From Halonotius roseus (GTDB lineage Archaea; Halobacteriota; Halobacteria; Halobacteriales; Haloferacaceae): a stretch of DNA of 64,000 bases. The translations under genes were made by a program, and so were the position numbers. Within the stretch, counting starts at the first letter, position 1; the number at the start of each line of letters is the position of its first letter. Below, piece by piece: positions 51,244 through 59,910 of this stretch. The stretch is from the NCBI RefSeq assembly GCF_006861655.1, contig NZ_SESI01000004.1, forward strand, positions 124,001 to 188,000. The letters are read 5' to 3'. Under the pieces are notes generated by a model that saw only the letters and a list, made by a program, of their open reading frames with translations, searched no databases and was not told where the DNA came from.

Positions 51244-52845
51244 ATGAAGCTGTCGCTGTTCGGGGTCGGCGACGCGGGTACACGGCTGGTCGACAAGCTA
51301 CTGCAAGCGGAGCTTGAGGCCGGCCGGAACTTTACCGATGGCAATGTGTTGGCGTTTAACACCGCCGCCGAGGCCTTCGGCGAGACAGACACCCTCCCCG
51401 AGGAGCGACAGATCCTGATCGGTGACACCCATTCGGCGGTCAATCAGTACGTCGAACCGGACGATGACGGCCCGGATACCGACGCCGCCAGCGCGACCGA
51501 CCGAGATCACTCACCGGGCGTCGCCGGCGACCCGGAGCTCGGCGCGGAGGTCGCCGACGACGAGCTCCCGGAGATTCGCCGGGCGTTAGATCTCGTCGAC
51601 GACACCGAGGTTGACGCGGCGATGGTCGTCGCCGGCTTCGGTGGCGGCACCGGCTGTGGCGTCGGCAGCGTCCTCTTAGAGGAGCTCAAAAGCATCTACG
51701 AGATCCCGGTGTACGTCCTTGGCCCGCTGCCGGCAGCGTCGGAATCCGACGAGCGCGCGCTCACGGCTGCGCGAGCGGTGCGAACGTTTGTCCCGCTGGC
51801 CGATGCTGTGTTGCCGATCGATAACGACTCATGGGCGCGGAGCAGTCAGCCGGTCGCTGAGGAGTACGACGAGATCAACGAGATGGTTGCGACCCGGATC
51901 CTTTCGCTGTTTGCGGCCGGGGAATCAGATCCGGCAACGGTCTCGGAGATGCGGATCGATCCGGCCGATGTGATGCGGACGCTGGATGTCGGCGGGCTCT
52001 CCTCGATCGGTCATGCGAGCATTGAGGTCGACACGGACGACGAGGGGCTGCTCGCCCGACTGATGCAACTGCTGGGGCTTGCAGAGGAGACCCCTGACAC
52101 CCAAACCGATGCGGCAACGATCAAGCGACTCGTTCGCAGCGCGCTGAGCTCGAAGCTGACACTCCCCTGTGATATCGAATCGACCGACAGGGTGCTGGTG
52201 ATCCTCTCGGGGCCGCCATCAGAGATCTCCAGAAAAGGGTTCGAAACCGGCCGATACCTGCTGGAAGAAGAGACAGGCACCGTCGAGGTGCTTGCCGGCG
52301 ATGAGCCGCTCCCGAACGCCTCGGAGATCACGGCCACTGTGCTGTTTTCGAATGTGACGGACGTGCCCCGAATCGACGAACTCCAGGAGCGGGCGGTCGC
52401 CTATCAGCGCGAGCAGGACGCCGAGACAGCCGTGATCGACACGACAACCTCGATCGACGGGGCGACGATGATCGCCGCCGATGACTCGGCGGCGGCAACT
52501 GACGGCGACAGCGAACAGCCCTTCGAGTTCCACGGCCCCGAGGAACAGCGCGAAAACGGTGACGGAGGCGGTGATGACGCTGTCACCGCTGACGGCGACG
52601 CGGGCGAAATGACAGATGGCGACGCGAGCGAAATGGCAGATGACGACGCGAGCGAAATGGCAGATGACGACGCGAGCGAAATGGCAGATGACGACGCAAA
52701 CGAAGGAACAGATGGTGATGCGGCCGATGCCCCAACAGACACCAACTCGACCGACACACCGGCTGACACTGACACCACCGTCGAAGACGATGAGACGAAC
52801 ACCGCGGCAGCCACATCGTCGGACGAACACGAATCATCTTCTTGA
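51244..52845 (+). CDS. CetZ-like tubulin homologue, second paralogue with acidic repeat tail
   Basis: Protein of 533 residues. Start MKLSLFGVGDAGTRLVDKLLQAELEAGRNF is close to its neighbour. GTPase loop VVAGFGGGTGCGVGSVLLEEL (about 122-142), where the usual Ser is Cys. A polar, Asp-rich insert (YVEPDDDGPDTDAASATDRD, about 72-91) disrupts the first subdomain compared with the first paralogue. The middle matches its neighbour (TARAVRTFVPLADAVLPIDNDSW; RMDPADVMRTLDVGGLSSIGHA). Residues from about 400 form a long acidic tail with five copies of an eight-residue DASEMADD-type unit, encoded by 24-bp tandem repeats. The tail may mediate filament contacts, like tubulin tails. Likely coexpressed with the first cetZ-like gene. 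Confidence 0.85.
   Translation: MKLSLFGVGDAGTRLVDKLLQAELEAGRNFTDGNVLAFNTAAEAFGETDTLPEERQILIGDTHSAVNQYVEPDDDGPDTDAASATDRDHSPGVAGDPELGAEVADDELPEIRRALDLVDDTEVDAAMVVAGFGGGTGCGVGSVLLEELKSIYEIPVYVLGPLPAASESDERALTAARAVRTFVPLADAVLPIDNDSWARSSQPVAEEYDEINEMVATRILSLFAAGESDPATVSEMRIDPADVMRTLDVGGLSSIGHASIEVDTDDEGLLARLMQLLGLAEETPDTQTDAATIKRLVRSALSSKLTLPCDIESTDRVLVILSGPPSEISRKGFETGRYLLEEETGTVEVLAGDEPLPNASEITATVLFSNVTDVPRIDELQERAVAYQREQDAETAVIDTTTSIDGATMIAADDSAAATDGDSEQPFEFHGPEEQRENGDGGGDDAVTADGDAGEMTDGDASEMADDDASEMADDDASEMADDDANEGTDGDAADAPTDTNSTDTPADTDTTVEDDETNTAAATSSDEHESSS
52597..52716 (+). repeat. 24-bp tandem repeat, five units, in the CetZ-like tail
   Basis: Units at 52597-52620, 52621-52644, 52645-52668, 52669-52692 and 52693-52716. 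Units 2-4 are identical; the first and fifth are degenerate. Each codes for D-A-S-E-M-A-D-D and keeps the frame. Confidence 0.9.
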
Positions 52846-52933
52846 ACCCGCGGCCACCAAGCGCGCGATAGTGCCATCCGGTCGGCTCATGATGCTCCGG
52901 TAGGCTGATAGCCCCGTGGTCGTATGGGCCGGT

Positions 52934-54271
52934 ATGGACGTTCACATCTCGCCATCATCCGTTTCGGGAACGGCGCGTGCTCCACCCTCGAAGAGCTACA
53001 CCCATCGGGCGATCCTGGCGGCCGGCTACAGCGACGAGGCGACCATCTACGACGCACTCGACAGTGCCGACCCGCGGGCGACCCAACGCGCGGTCAACGC
53101 CTTCGGCGGCGATGTCACGGTGGTCGGCGACGACGGTGCCTTGCGGATCACGGGCTTTGACGGGACTCCCTATGTCCCGGATGATGTCATCGACTGCGGC
53201 AACAGCGGGACGACGATGCGGCTGGTCACCGCGACGGCCGCCCTCGCCGATGGGCTGACCGTCCTGACCGGCGATGACTCGCTTCGCTCGCGGCCGCAGG
53301 GGCCGCTGTTGTCCGCGCTCACGGAGCTGGATGCCCGCGCCGAAAGCACCCGCAACAACGGCCAGGCCCCGCTTGTCGTCGGCGACTCCCTTGACGGCGG
53401 CACGGTCGCCATCCCAGGCGACATCTCCTCGCAGTATATCTCGGCGTTGCTCATGGCCGGGGCAGTGACCGACGAGGGGATCGAACTCGAACTCACGACC
53501 GAGCTCAAATCCGCGCCGTACGTCGATATCACCTTAGAGGTGCTCGACGACTTCGGCGTGACAGCCGAACCGGTCGGCACCAACGGCGAGGATGGCGTCC
53601 GCTCGGCCGGGGCGGATGGGTTCGTCGTCGAGGGCGGCCAGGGGTACGCGCCGGCCGGCGGCGAGTACCACGTTCCCGGTGACTTCTCCTCGATGTCATA
53701 CCTGCTGGCTGCGGGCGCGGTCGCCGCGAGCGACGGCGGGTCGGTCATCGTCGAGGGAGCCCAGCCGAGCGCGCAGGGTGACAGCGCGATCGTCGATATC
53801 CTCGACCGGATGGGTGCTGACATCTCGTGGCACACAGACAGAGGGACGATCACCGTCTCGGGGTCGTCGCTGTCGGGGACGACCGTCGACGTGGGCAACA
53901 CGCCGGATCTGTTGCCGACGATCGCCGTGCTTGGGGCGGTCGCCGACGGCGACACCGTCATCGAAAACTGCGAGCACGTTCGCTACAAGGAGACCGATCG
54001 CGTGAGCGCGATGGCGACTGAGCTCGAAGCACTCGGCGCGTCACTCACCGAGGAGCAGGCGACGCTGACGATCCACGGCGGCGACTCCGAGCTGAGCGGC
54101 GCGACCGTCGAGGGGTATCACGACCACCGGGTGATCATGTCGCTTGCGGTCGCCGGTCTCGTCGCCGACGGCGACACAACGGTGACCGGTGCCGACCACG
54201 TCGCCGTCTCGTTCCCTGACTTCTTCGAGGTGCTGTCGGATCTGGGTGCCACCATCGATCGCACCGAGTAA
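52934..54271 (+). CDS. aroA: 3-phosphoshikimate 1-carboxyvinyltransferase (EPSP synthase)
   Basis: Makes EPSP from shikimate 3-phosphate and PEP, the penultimate chorismate step. 445 residues from ATG 52934 ([30 protein letters not shown]-x-x-x-R family motif). Another six codons upstream lack family homology. [18 protein letters not shown] (about 85-102; N-S/A-G-T-x-x-R), the [14 protein letters not shown] segment (about 162-175), [15 protein letters not shown] and [26 protein letters not shown] (about 343-368; R-x-K-E-[ST]-D-R) are intact. [16 protein letters not shown] marks the last domain. It starts the aroA-membrane gene-aroC cluster, 88 bp behind the CetZ-like gene. Confidence 0.96.
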   Translation: MDVHISPSSVSGTARAPPSKSYTHRAILAAGYSDEATIYDALDSADPRATQRAVNAFGGDVTVVGDDGALRITGFDGTPYVPDDVIDCGNSGTTMRLVTATAALADGLTVLTGDDSLRSRPQGPLLSALTELDARAESTRNNGQAPLVVGDSLDGGTVAIPGDISSQYISALLMAGAVTDEGIELELTTELKSAPYVDITLEVLDDFGVTAEPVGTNGEDGVRSAGADGFVVEGGQGYAPAGGEYHVPGDFSSMSYLLAAGAVAASDGGSVIVEGAQPSAQGDSAIVDILDRMGADISWHTDRGTITVSGSSLSGTTVDVGNTPDLLPTIAVLGAVADGDTVIENCEHVRYKETDRVSAMATELEALGASLTEEQATLTIHGGDSELSGATVEGYHDHRVIMSLAVAGLVADGDTTVTGADHVAVSFPDFFEVLSDLGATIDRTE

Positions 54272-54313
54272 TCGCCCCAGCACGTTTTTGTCATCGCCTG
54301 TGATGTAGCCGAT

Positions 54314-54928
54314 ATGGATCCGGCTGGTGGACTGACACTGCTGACCGCGGGGATCCCGGGGGTTCCGGGGCCGGCAGAGCTCGTTGCGGTTGGTGATCTC
54401 GTGGTACGTGTCATTGTCGCCATCAGCTATCTGTCGGTAACGCTGTTCGTCGGCGCGATGTTGGTCTCCAACGCCGGCGAGCGAACCCGAGCTGTCGGCG
54501 AGGAAATTCGACAGCACCCCGTCGAATCTGGAGGCTTCGGTGTCGGGACAGTCGTTGCCTGCGTGGCCGGCTATCTACTCGTGGGCGTTACTGCTGCGGG
54601 GCTCGCCGAGCTTGGCGCGCCCGCCCAGGTCGGGATCCTCGTGTTGATACCACTGGTAGTCGGCGTGATCGGCCTTGTCATTGCGACCGCCCTCGGACAG
54701 CTCGTCGTCGGCATCATCCTGTTGCGCCGCTTCAGCGAGGACGGGCGACCGAATCTCTGGGGGGCACTCATTGTCGGCACGGTTGTCGTGGGGATGGCGG
54801 CGATCCTCCCGGTCGGCAACCTGGTGGGGGTTGCCGTAACCGTGCTGGCAATCGGTGGCGTGACCCGTCGACTATGGCGCGCCAACACCGACCGCCTCTC
54901 GACCCTCCGAGACAGGCTCCTAGAGTGA
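54314..54928 (+). CDS. Unknown four-helix membrane protein
   Basis: Protein of 204 residues, function unknown. About four to five membrane helices: about 24-47 (VGDLVVRVIVAISYLSVTLFVGAML), 75-97, 104-135 (VGILVLIPLVVGVIGLVIATALGQLVVGIILL) and 148-183. The loop between helix 1 and 2 is charged (SNAGERTRAVGEEIRQHP). It lies between aroA and aroC in the same direction (gaps 42 and 54 bp). It may help transport or regulate aromatic metabolism or be a passenger; the sequence gives no motif to decide. Confidence 0.65.
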   Translation: MDPAGGLTLLTAGIPGVPGPAELVAVGDLVVRVIVAISYLSVTLFVGAMLVSNAGERTRAVGEEIRQHPVESGGFGVGTVVACVAGYLLVGVTAAGLAELGAPAQVGILVLIPLVVGVIGLVIATALGQLVVGIILLRRFSEDGRPNLWGALIVGTVVVGMAAILPVGNLVGVAVTVLAIGGVTRRLWRANTDRLSTLRDRLLE

Positions 54929-54982
54929 GCACGCTGCCGACGGACTGCAAGGTTCAAATGCTCCGGGGTCCAGAGACCGATA

Positions 54983-56173
54983 ATGAACGGCAATCGGTTC
55001 GGCCGGCTCTTTCAGGTGACGACCTACGGCGAGAGCCACGGGAAGGCGATGGGCGTGACGATCAGCGGCTGTCCGGCTGGGGTTGATCTCGACACCGAGG
55101 CGGTACAGGCGGAGCTCGACCGCCGCAAACCCGGCCAGTCGATGATCACGACCTCTCGCGGCGAGCCCGACGATGTGACGATCAACTCCGGGCTGCAGGA
55201 CGGCTACACAACCGGGACGCCGATCGGGATGGTCATCGAAAACAAGGACGCCCGCTCGGGCAAGTACGAACCCTTTGTCACCGCACCGCGACCATCACAC
55301 GGCGATTACACCTACTCCGCGAAATTCGGGACGCGGAACTGGGGTGGCGGTGGTCGCTCCTCGGCCCGCGAAACGGTCAACTGGGTCGCCGCCGGCGCGG
55401 TCGCCAAACAGGTGCTCGAACAGAGCGACTACGACGTACAGGTCAAAGCGCACGTCAATCAGGTCGGCGACATCAAGGCACCCCCGGTCAGCTTCGAGGA
55501 GATGCTCGAACACACCGAGAACAACGAGGTGCGGTGTGCCCATCCCGAAACCGCCGAACAGATGCGTGATGCGATCGACGAATACCAGCAGGAAGGCGAC
55601 TCCATCGGCGGCTCGGTATACTTCGAGTGTCGCGGTGTTCCCCGGGGGCTCGGCGCGCCACGGTTTGATTCGTTCCCGTCGCGGCTTGGGCGGGCGATGT
55701 TTGCGATCCCGGCGACGACAGCGTTCCAGTTCGGCAAGGGGCGTGACGCCCGAACGATGCGCGGCAGCGAGCGCAACGAAGACTGGGAGTTCGATGACGG
55801 CGACGCCCATCCCGAAACCGTCAGCGACGAGGGCGATCCCGTCCCCGTCGGCAACGATCACGGCGGCCTCCAAGGTGGGATCACGACCGGCGAACCCATC
55901 TACGGCGAGGCGACCTGGCACGCGCCGACGAGCATTCCTAAAGAGCAGACGACCGCCGACTGGGAGACCGGCGAGCGGAAGGATGTCCAGGTCGTTGGCC
56001 GCCACGATCCGGTGTTGATGCCGCGAGCGGTGCCGGTCGTTGAGGCGATGCTGAATCTGACGATCCTGGATTTCATGCTCTTGGACGGCCGAATCAACCC
56101 AGATCGACTCGACGACCAACCTGGAACATACGATACCGACTACCATCCGCGAAGCCCCGACAATACTGAGTAG
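54983..56173 (+). CDS. aroC: Chorismate synthase
   Basis: Converts EPSP to chorismate using reduced FMN. 396 residues. Signatures are all present: GNRFGRLFQVTTYGESHGKAMGVTISGCPAGVDL (N-terminus; GESHG), RRKPGQSMITTSRGEPDDVTINSG (R-R-x-P-G-Q), RPSHGDYTYSAKFGTRNWGGGGRSSARETVNWVAAGAVAK (R-x-S-A-R-E-T), LPRGLGAPRFDSFPSRLGRAMFAIPATTAF and GNDHGGLQGGITTGEPI (F-G/H-G-G-x-x-G-G). It ends the aro cluster; its 3' side is followed by a 377-bp non-coding stretch. Confidence 0.97.
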   Translation: MNGNRFGRLFQVTTYGESHGKAMGVTISGCPAGVDLDTEAVQAELDRRKPGQSMITTSRGEPDDVTINSGLQDGYTTGTPIGMVIENKDARSGKYEPFVTAPRPSHGDYTYSAKFGTRNWGGGGRSSARETVNWVAAGAVAKQVLEQSDYDVQVKAHVNQVGDIKAPPVSFEEMLEHTENNEVRCAHPETAEQMRDAIDEYQQEGDSIGGSVYFECRGVPRGLGAPRFDSFPSRLGRAMFAIPATTAFQFGKGRDARTMRGSERNEDWEFDDGDAHPETVSDEGDPVPVGNDHGGLQGGITTGEPIYGEATWHAPTSIPKEQTTADWETGERKDVQVVGRHDPVLMPRAVPVVEAMLNLTILDFMLLDGRINPDRLDDQPGTYDTDYHPRSPDNTE

Positions 56174-56550
56174 TCCGACGCCGGTCACAGCGACCGGGCG
56201 GCACGGCGACGATCAAATACCATATTTCTGTCAGACTGATACTCACGGCGACACAGCGAGCGACAACCCCCTCAGCGGGTGGGTGATCGATACCAGCCGA
56301 GCGGCACACAGTGCGTACTGGTCGGAGCCACCAAATCACGGTGTTTGTCCCGTTCAGAGAGCCCTTTCGAGTTGGTGTGTGAGGCAGCCGTGTCCGATTG
56401 TGGAATCCCCTGAATTCGCCTTGCTTGTGAACGAACATCCACAATTAGCGGTTCTTCATGATCTTTCCTTGCTAATGCATAGCAAACTCTTTTACCCGGG
56501 GCTAGCATTTTCCCCATACTAGTGGCCCAGTGGGGCCGTGACAGCAACCT
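56174..56550. other. Upstream region of korAB
   Basis: About 377 bp without a supported gene. The last 90 bp contain a small inverted repeat and TATA (separate entry). The rest shows no clear repeat or RNA, and its small frames lack coding bias. Confidence 0.5.
56469..56495 (+). promoter_or_regulatory. korA promoter with short inverted repeat
   Basis: TTGCTA-ATGCA-TAGCAA (56469-56485) is an inverted repeat with 6-bp arms directly before a TATA-like CTTTTACCC (56489-56497), which lies 55-60 nt before the ATG 56551, implying a leader of about 30 nt. An Lrp-type regulator gene lies downstream of korB and may bind here. Confidence 0.45.
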
Positions 56551-58449
56551 ATGACTGATAATGAATTCATCTGGCGAATTGCCGGCGGCTCCGGAGACGG
56601 GATCGCCTCAACGAGTCAGAACTTTGCCAAAGCGTTGATGCGTTCGGGCTTGGACGTATTCACACACCGACACTATCCCTCGCGGATCCGCGGTGGTCAC
56701 ACCTACACCGAGATCCGTGCCGCGGCGGAGCCGGTGAAATCCCGTGGTGACGGCTACAACTTCCTGCTGGCTCTGGGTGACTCCTTTGCCCGCAACCCAC
56801 AGGAGGATGCCTACTACGGCAACGAGGAGATCAAACCGCTCGCGGAGAATCTCGATGAGCTCCGTGAGGGTGGCGTCATCGTCTACGACTCGGGGCTGCT
56901 CGATGCGAGCGAGATCGAGGACTTCGACGCCCGTGTCGAGGAAAACAACTGGCACGTCTACGACATCGACCTTCGAAACATGGCTCGGGATGTCGGCCGT
57001 GAGGTCATGCGCAACACCGCCGGTGTCGGCGTGACCTGCGCGCTGGCCGGGATCGACCTCCACTGGATCGAGGAGCTCATGTCGGATGCGATGCCGGAGA
57101 AGATCCTTGAACCAAACCTCGAGATCCTGAATAAGGCTCACGACATGATCATCGAGGAGTACGATGTCGACGCCGTCGACGTGACGGTGCCGGAAGGCAG
57201 CCACGACGAGGAGCAGGTGCTTATGTCGGGCTCCGACGCCATCGCCTACGGCTCCCTCGATGAGGGCTGTCGGTTCATCGCGGGCTACCCGATGACGCCG
57301 TGGACCGAGGTCTTCACCATCATGTGCCAAAACCTCCCGGAGGTCGGCGGGATCTCCGAGCAGGTCGAAGACGAGATCGCCGCGGCCGCGCTCGCAGTCG
57401 GCGCGAGCCACGCCGGCGCGAAGGCGATGTCCGGCTCCTCCGGTGGCGGCTTCGCGCTGATGAGCGAACCGCTCGGCCTCGCGGAGATGACCGAAACGCC
57501 GGTCGTCCTCATCGAGGCGATGCGGGCCGGCCCCTCGACCGGGATGCCGACGAAACCCGAACAGGCGGATCTCGAACACGTGCTGTACACCTCACAGGGT
57601 GACTCCCAGCGCGTCGTCTTCGCACCGGGAACGGTCGAAGAGGCCTACACGCAGACGCGGCGGGCCTTCCAGATCGCCTACGAGTACCAGATCCCGGCGA
57701 TCGTCCTCTACGACCAGAAGCTCGGCGGCGAGCTCGTCAGCCTCCCAGCCTCGCACTTCGACGAGGAACCCAACCCCTCGCTTGGCTCAACGCTCACCGA
57801 GGCCGAGCTCGAAGAAGCACCCCACGACGACAGCGGGAAGTACAGCCGCTTCCAGCACGATATCGAAGACGGTGTCAGTCCGCGGTCGATCCCCGGCCAG
57901 AAGGGTGGTCGCTTCCTTGCGACAGGAAACGAACACACCCCTGAGGGACATATCGCCGAAACACCGTCGAACCGTGTCGCCCAGATGGATCGGCGAACCC
58001 AGAAGCTTGAGGCGATCGCGGCTGATCTGGCCTCCCAAGACGAGAGCCACCAGACCTACTACGGGCCAGACGAGGCCACCTACGGGCTGATGACCTTCGG
58101 CAGCCAGCAGGGCACCGTCGAAGAGGCTGTCGACATGCTCAACGATCAGGGCTACTCCGTGAAAGCGCTCGGCGTCTCCGATATGGCTCCTTACCCGGTC
58201 GAGGAGGTCAGTGAGTTCATCGAAAGTGTCGACGAGGTGCTCGTCGTTGAGATGAACGCCTCCGCACAGTTCCGTGGGCTCACTCAGAAGGAGCTCGGTC
58301 AGTACGGCGAGAAGCTGTCGAGCCTTCTGAAGTACAACGGGAACCCCTTCGAACCGCTTGACATCGTCGAGGGCTTCGAAACGACGATCATCGAGGGCGG
58401 CGAGCTCTCCGGGCCCGAAACCAAATTCGTTCCAGCAGCAGGTGATTAA
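56551..58449 (+). CDS. korA: 2-oxoacid:ferredoxin oxidoreductase, alpha (gamma-alpha fusion) subunit
   Basis: Larger subunit of 632 residues of the complex oxidising 2-oxoacids (pyruvate or 2-oxoglutarate) to acyl-CoA with reduced ferredoxin. Residues 1-190 are the gamma domain (IWRIAGGSGDGIASTSQNFAKAL, DVFTHRHYPSRIRGGHTYTEIR). The alpha domain follows from about 215 with IAYGSLDEGCRFIAGYPMTPWTEVFTIM (the YP-x-T-P-x-T-E motif) and GMPTKPEQADLEHVLYTSQGDSQR (G-x-P-T-K-p-E-Q-x-D-L). The stop is 2 bp ahead of korB, same operon. Both 2-oxoglutarate (Kor) and pyruvate (Por) are possible; haloarchaeal two-subunit enzymes exist for both, so korA is the probable name. Confidence 0.9.
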   Translation: MTDNEFIWRIAGGSGDGIASTSQNFAKALMRSGLDVFTHRHYPSRIRGGHTYTEIRAAAEPVKSRGDGYNFLLALGDSFARNPQEDAYYGNEEIKPLAENLDELREGGVIVYDSGLLDASEIEDFDARVEENNWHVYDIDLRNMARDVGREVMRNTAGVGVTCALAGIDLHWIEELMSDAMPEKILEPNLEILNKAHDMIIEEYDVDAVDVTVPEGSHDEEQVLMSGSDAIAYGSLDEGCRFIAGYPMTPWTEVFTIMCQNLPEVGGISEQVEDEIAAAALAVGASHAGAKAMSGSSGGGFALMSEPLGLAEMTETPVVLIEAMRAGPSTGMPTKPEQADLEHVLYTSQGDSQRVVFAPGTVEEAYTQTRRAFQIAYEYQIPAIVLYDQKLGGELVSLPASHFDEEPNPSLGSTLTEAELEEAPHDDSGKYSRFQHDIEDGVSPRSIPGQKGGRFLATGNEHTPEGHIAETPSNRVAQMDRRTQKLEAIAADLASQDESHQTYYGPDEATYGLMTFGSQQGTVEEAVDMLNDQGYSVKALGVSDMAPYPVEEVSEFIESVDEVLVVEMNASAQFRGLTQKELGQYGEKLSSLLKYNGNPFEPLDIVEGFETTIIEGGELSGPETKFVPAAGD

Positions 58450-58451
58450 TC

Positions 58452-59390
58452 ATGAGTGCATTCTCAGCAATCGGTGACGGACAGCCAACCGACCAAGACG
58501 ACTACACGCCGGAACTCGAACCGCAGGCCACATGGTGTCCCGGCTGCGGTGACTTCGGCGTCCTCAAAGCACTGAAAGGTGCCGCCGAGGAACTCGGGAA
58601 ATCCCCCGAGGAGATGCTGTTGTGTACCGGGATCGGTTGTTCCGGCAAGCTCAACAGCTACTTCGACAGCTACGGCTTCCACACGATCCACGGTCGCTCG
58701 CTGCCGGTCGCCCGTGCGGCCAAGCTCGCCAATCCAGGCGTTGAGGTGATCGCCGCCGGCGGCGACGGTGACGGCTACGGGATCGGCGGGAACCACTTCA
58801 TGCATACCGCCCGCGAGAACCACGACATGACCTACATCGTGTTCAACAACGAGATCTTCGGCCTCACGAAGGGCCAGACCTCGCCGACGAGCCCGAAAGG
58901 TCACAAGTCGAAAACGCAGCCCCATGGCAGCGCGAAGGAGCCGCTTCGGCCGCTCAGCCTCTCGCTGAACGCCGGTGCGTCCTACGTTGCCCGGACGGCC
59001 GCGGTCAACCCGAACCAAGCCAAGGAGATCCTCGTCGAGGCGATGGAACACGACGGGTTTGCCCACGTGGACTTCCTCACGCAGTGTCCGACATGGAACA
59101 AGGACGCCAAGCAGTACGTCCCCTACATCGATGTCAACGACTCCGACGACTACGAGTTCGACAAAACGGATCGGCGTGAGGCCGCCGACATGATGGCTGA
59201 AACCGAGAACGCCCTCCACGAGGGGAAGGTGCTTACCGGTCGGTACTACGTCGACAAGGAGCGGATCTCCTACACCGAAGAGAAACAGGCGATCGGCGAG
59301 ATGCCGGAGGAACCGCTGGCCGAGCGGTACTTCGATGACTCCTACGAGTGGGAGCGATCCGCCGACCTGTTCCTCGACAAACACAAATAA
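58452..59390 (+). CDS. korB: 2-oxoacid:ferredoxin oxidoreductase, beta subunit
   Basis: Thiamine-diphosphate-binding subunit of 312 residues. TWCPGCGDFGVLKALKGAAEELG (about 29-50) is the family Cys motif that holds the iron-sulphur cluster with CTGIGCSGKL. The TPP/magnesium site reads VIAAGGDGDGYGIGGNHFMHTARENHDMTYIVFNNEIFGLTKGQTSPTS (about 97-145), with G-D-G-D...N-N-x-x-x-G-L-T-K-G-Q-x-S/A-P-T. The complex uses ferredoxin and its product feeds the citric acid cycle or acyl-CoA pools. The C-terminal end is acidic. Follows korA by 2 bp. Confidence 0.93.
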   Translation: MSAFSAIGDGQPTDQDDYTPELEPQATWCPGCGDFGVLKALKGAAEELGKSPEEMLLCTGIGCSGKLNSYFDSYGFHTIHGRSLPVARAAKLANPGVEVIAAGGDGDGYGIGGNHFMHTARENHDMTYIVFNNEIFGLTKGQTSPTSPKGHKSKTQPHGSAKEPLRPLSLSLNAGASYVARTAAVNPNQAKEILVEAMEHDGFAHVDFLTQCPTWNKDAKQYVPYIDVNDSDDYEFDKTDRREAADMMAETENALHEGKVLTGRYYVDKERISYTEEKQAIGEMPEEPLAERYFDDSYEWERSADLFLDKHK

Positions 59391-59435
59391 CTGTCACGAA
59401 CCCCCACGCTGCGGCGTTTACGCAGTCCAAATCGG

Positions 59436-59441
59436 TTTTTT
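59436..59441 (+). terminator. T-tract after korB
   Basis: Six T residues 46 nt behind the korB stop are a probable transcript end in archaea. It overlaps the left arm of the next promoter's inverted repeat. Confidence 0.35.
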
Positions 59442-59473
59442 CGTTCGCAAGGTATTTTTTTATCGAAACGAAA
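59439..59473 (+). promoter_or_regulatory. Promoter of the Lrp gene with half-sites flanking TATA
   Basis: A T-rich TATA element (59453-59463) lies 20-29 nt before the ATG 59482. TTTCGTT (59439-59445) and AACGAAA (59467-59473) are inverted copies placed on both sides of it, 28 bp apart. Lrp-type proteins autoregulate by binding such repeats over the TATA box. Confidence 0.5.
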
Positions 59474-59481
59474 CCGTACGT

Positions 59482-59910
59482 ATGAGCACGACAGCGACCG
59501 AAGACCGTATTCTCTCGGTGTTGGAGGATGATGCCCAGGCCTCCTACGCCGAGATCGCCGAGCGGGCTGAGGTGTCGAAACCCACGGTGCGGAAGTATAT
59601 CCAACAGCTCGAAGAGGAGGGTGTAATCGTTGGCTACTCCGCTGAGGTCGACCCAAAGAAGCTCTCCTCACAGAGCATCGCCATGGTCGGTGTCGACGTC
59701 GCCAGCGAGCTCTACGTTGAGGCGACACGGGCACTCAAAGGGTTGGAGTCGATCGAGGCGTTGTACAGCTCCTCGGGCGACCACATGTTGATGGCGGAGG
59801 TTCGCGCTCAAGACGGAGACTCCCTCGGCGACGTGATCAGCGAAGAGATCCTCTCTATCGAGGGCGTTACCGCCGCCCATCCCTCGTTTTTGCAGGAACG
59901 ACTGAAATAG
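59482..59910 (+). CDS. Lrp/AsnC-family transcriptional regulator
   Basis: Regulator of 142 residues from MSTTATEDRILSVLEDDAQASYAEIAERAEVSKPTVRKYIQQLEEEGVIVGY, the typical AsnC N-terminal helix-turn-helix (1-50). Residues 60-135 form the RAM domain (SQSIAMVGVDVASELYVEATRALKGLESIEALYSSSGDHMLMAEVRAQDGDSLGDVISEEI), the effector-binding and oligomerising part. It lies behind korAB on the same strand with its own promoter. Coupling to 2-oxoacid metabolism (branched or aromatic amino acid breakdown) is plausible. A frame running from 59335 overlaps korB and has no family match; the ATG 59482 is supported by the TATA box. Confidence 0.92.
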   Translation: MSTTATEDRILSVLEDDAQASYAEIAERAEVSKPTVRKYIQQLEEEGVIVGYSAEVDPKKLSSQSIAMVGVDVASELYVEATRALKGLESIEALYSSSGDHMLMAEVRAQDGDSLGDVISEEILSIEGVTAAHPSFLQERLK

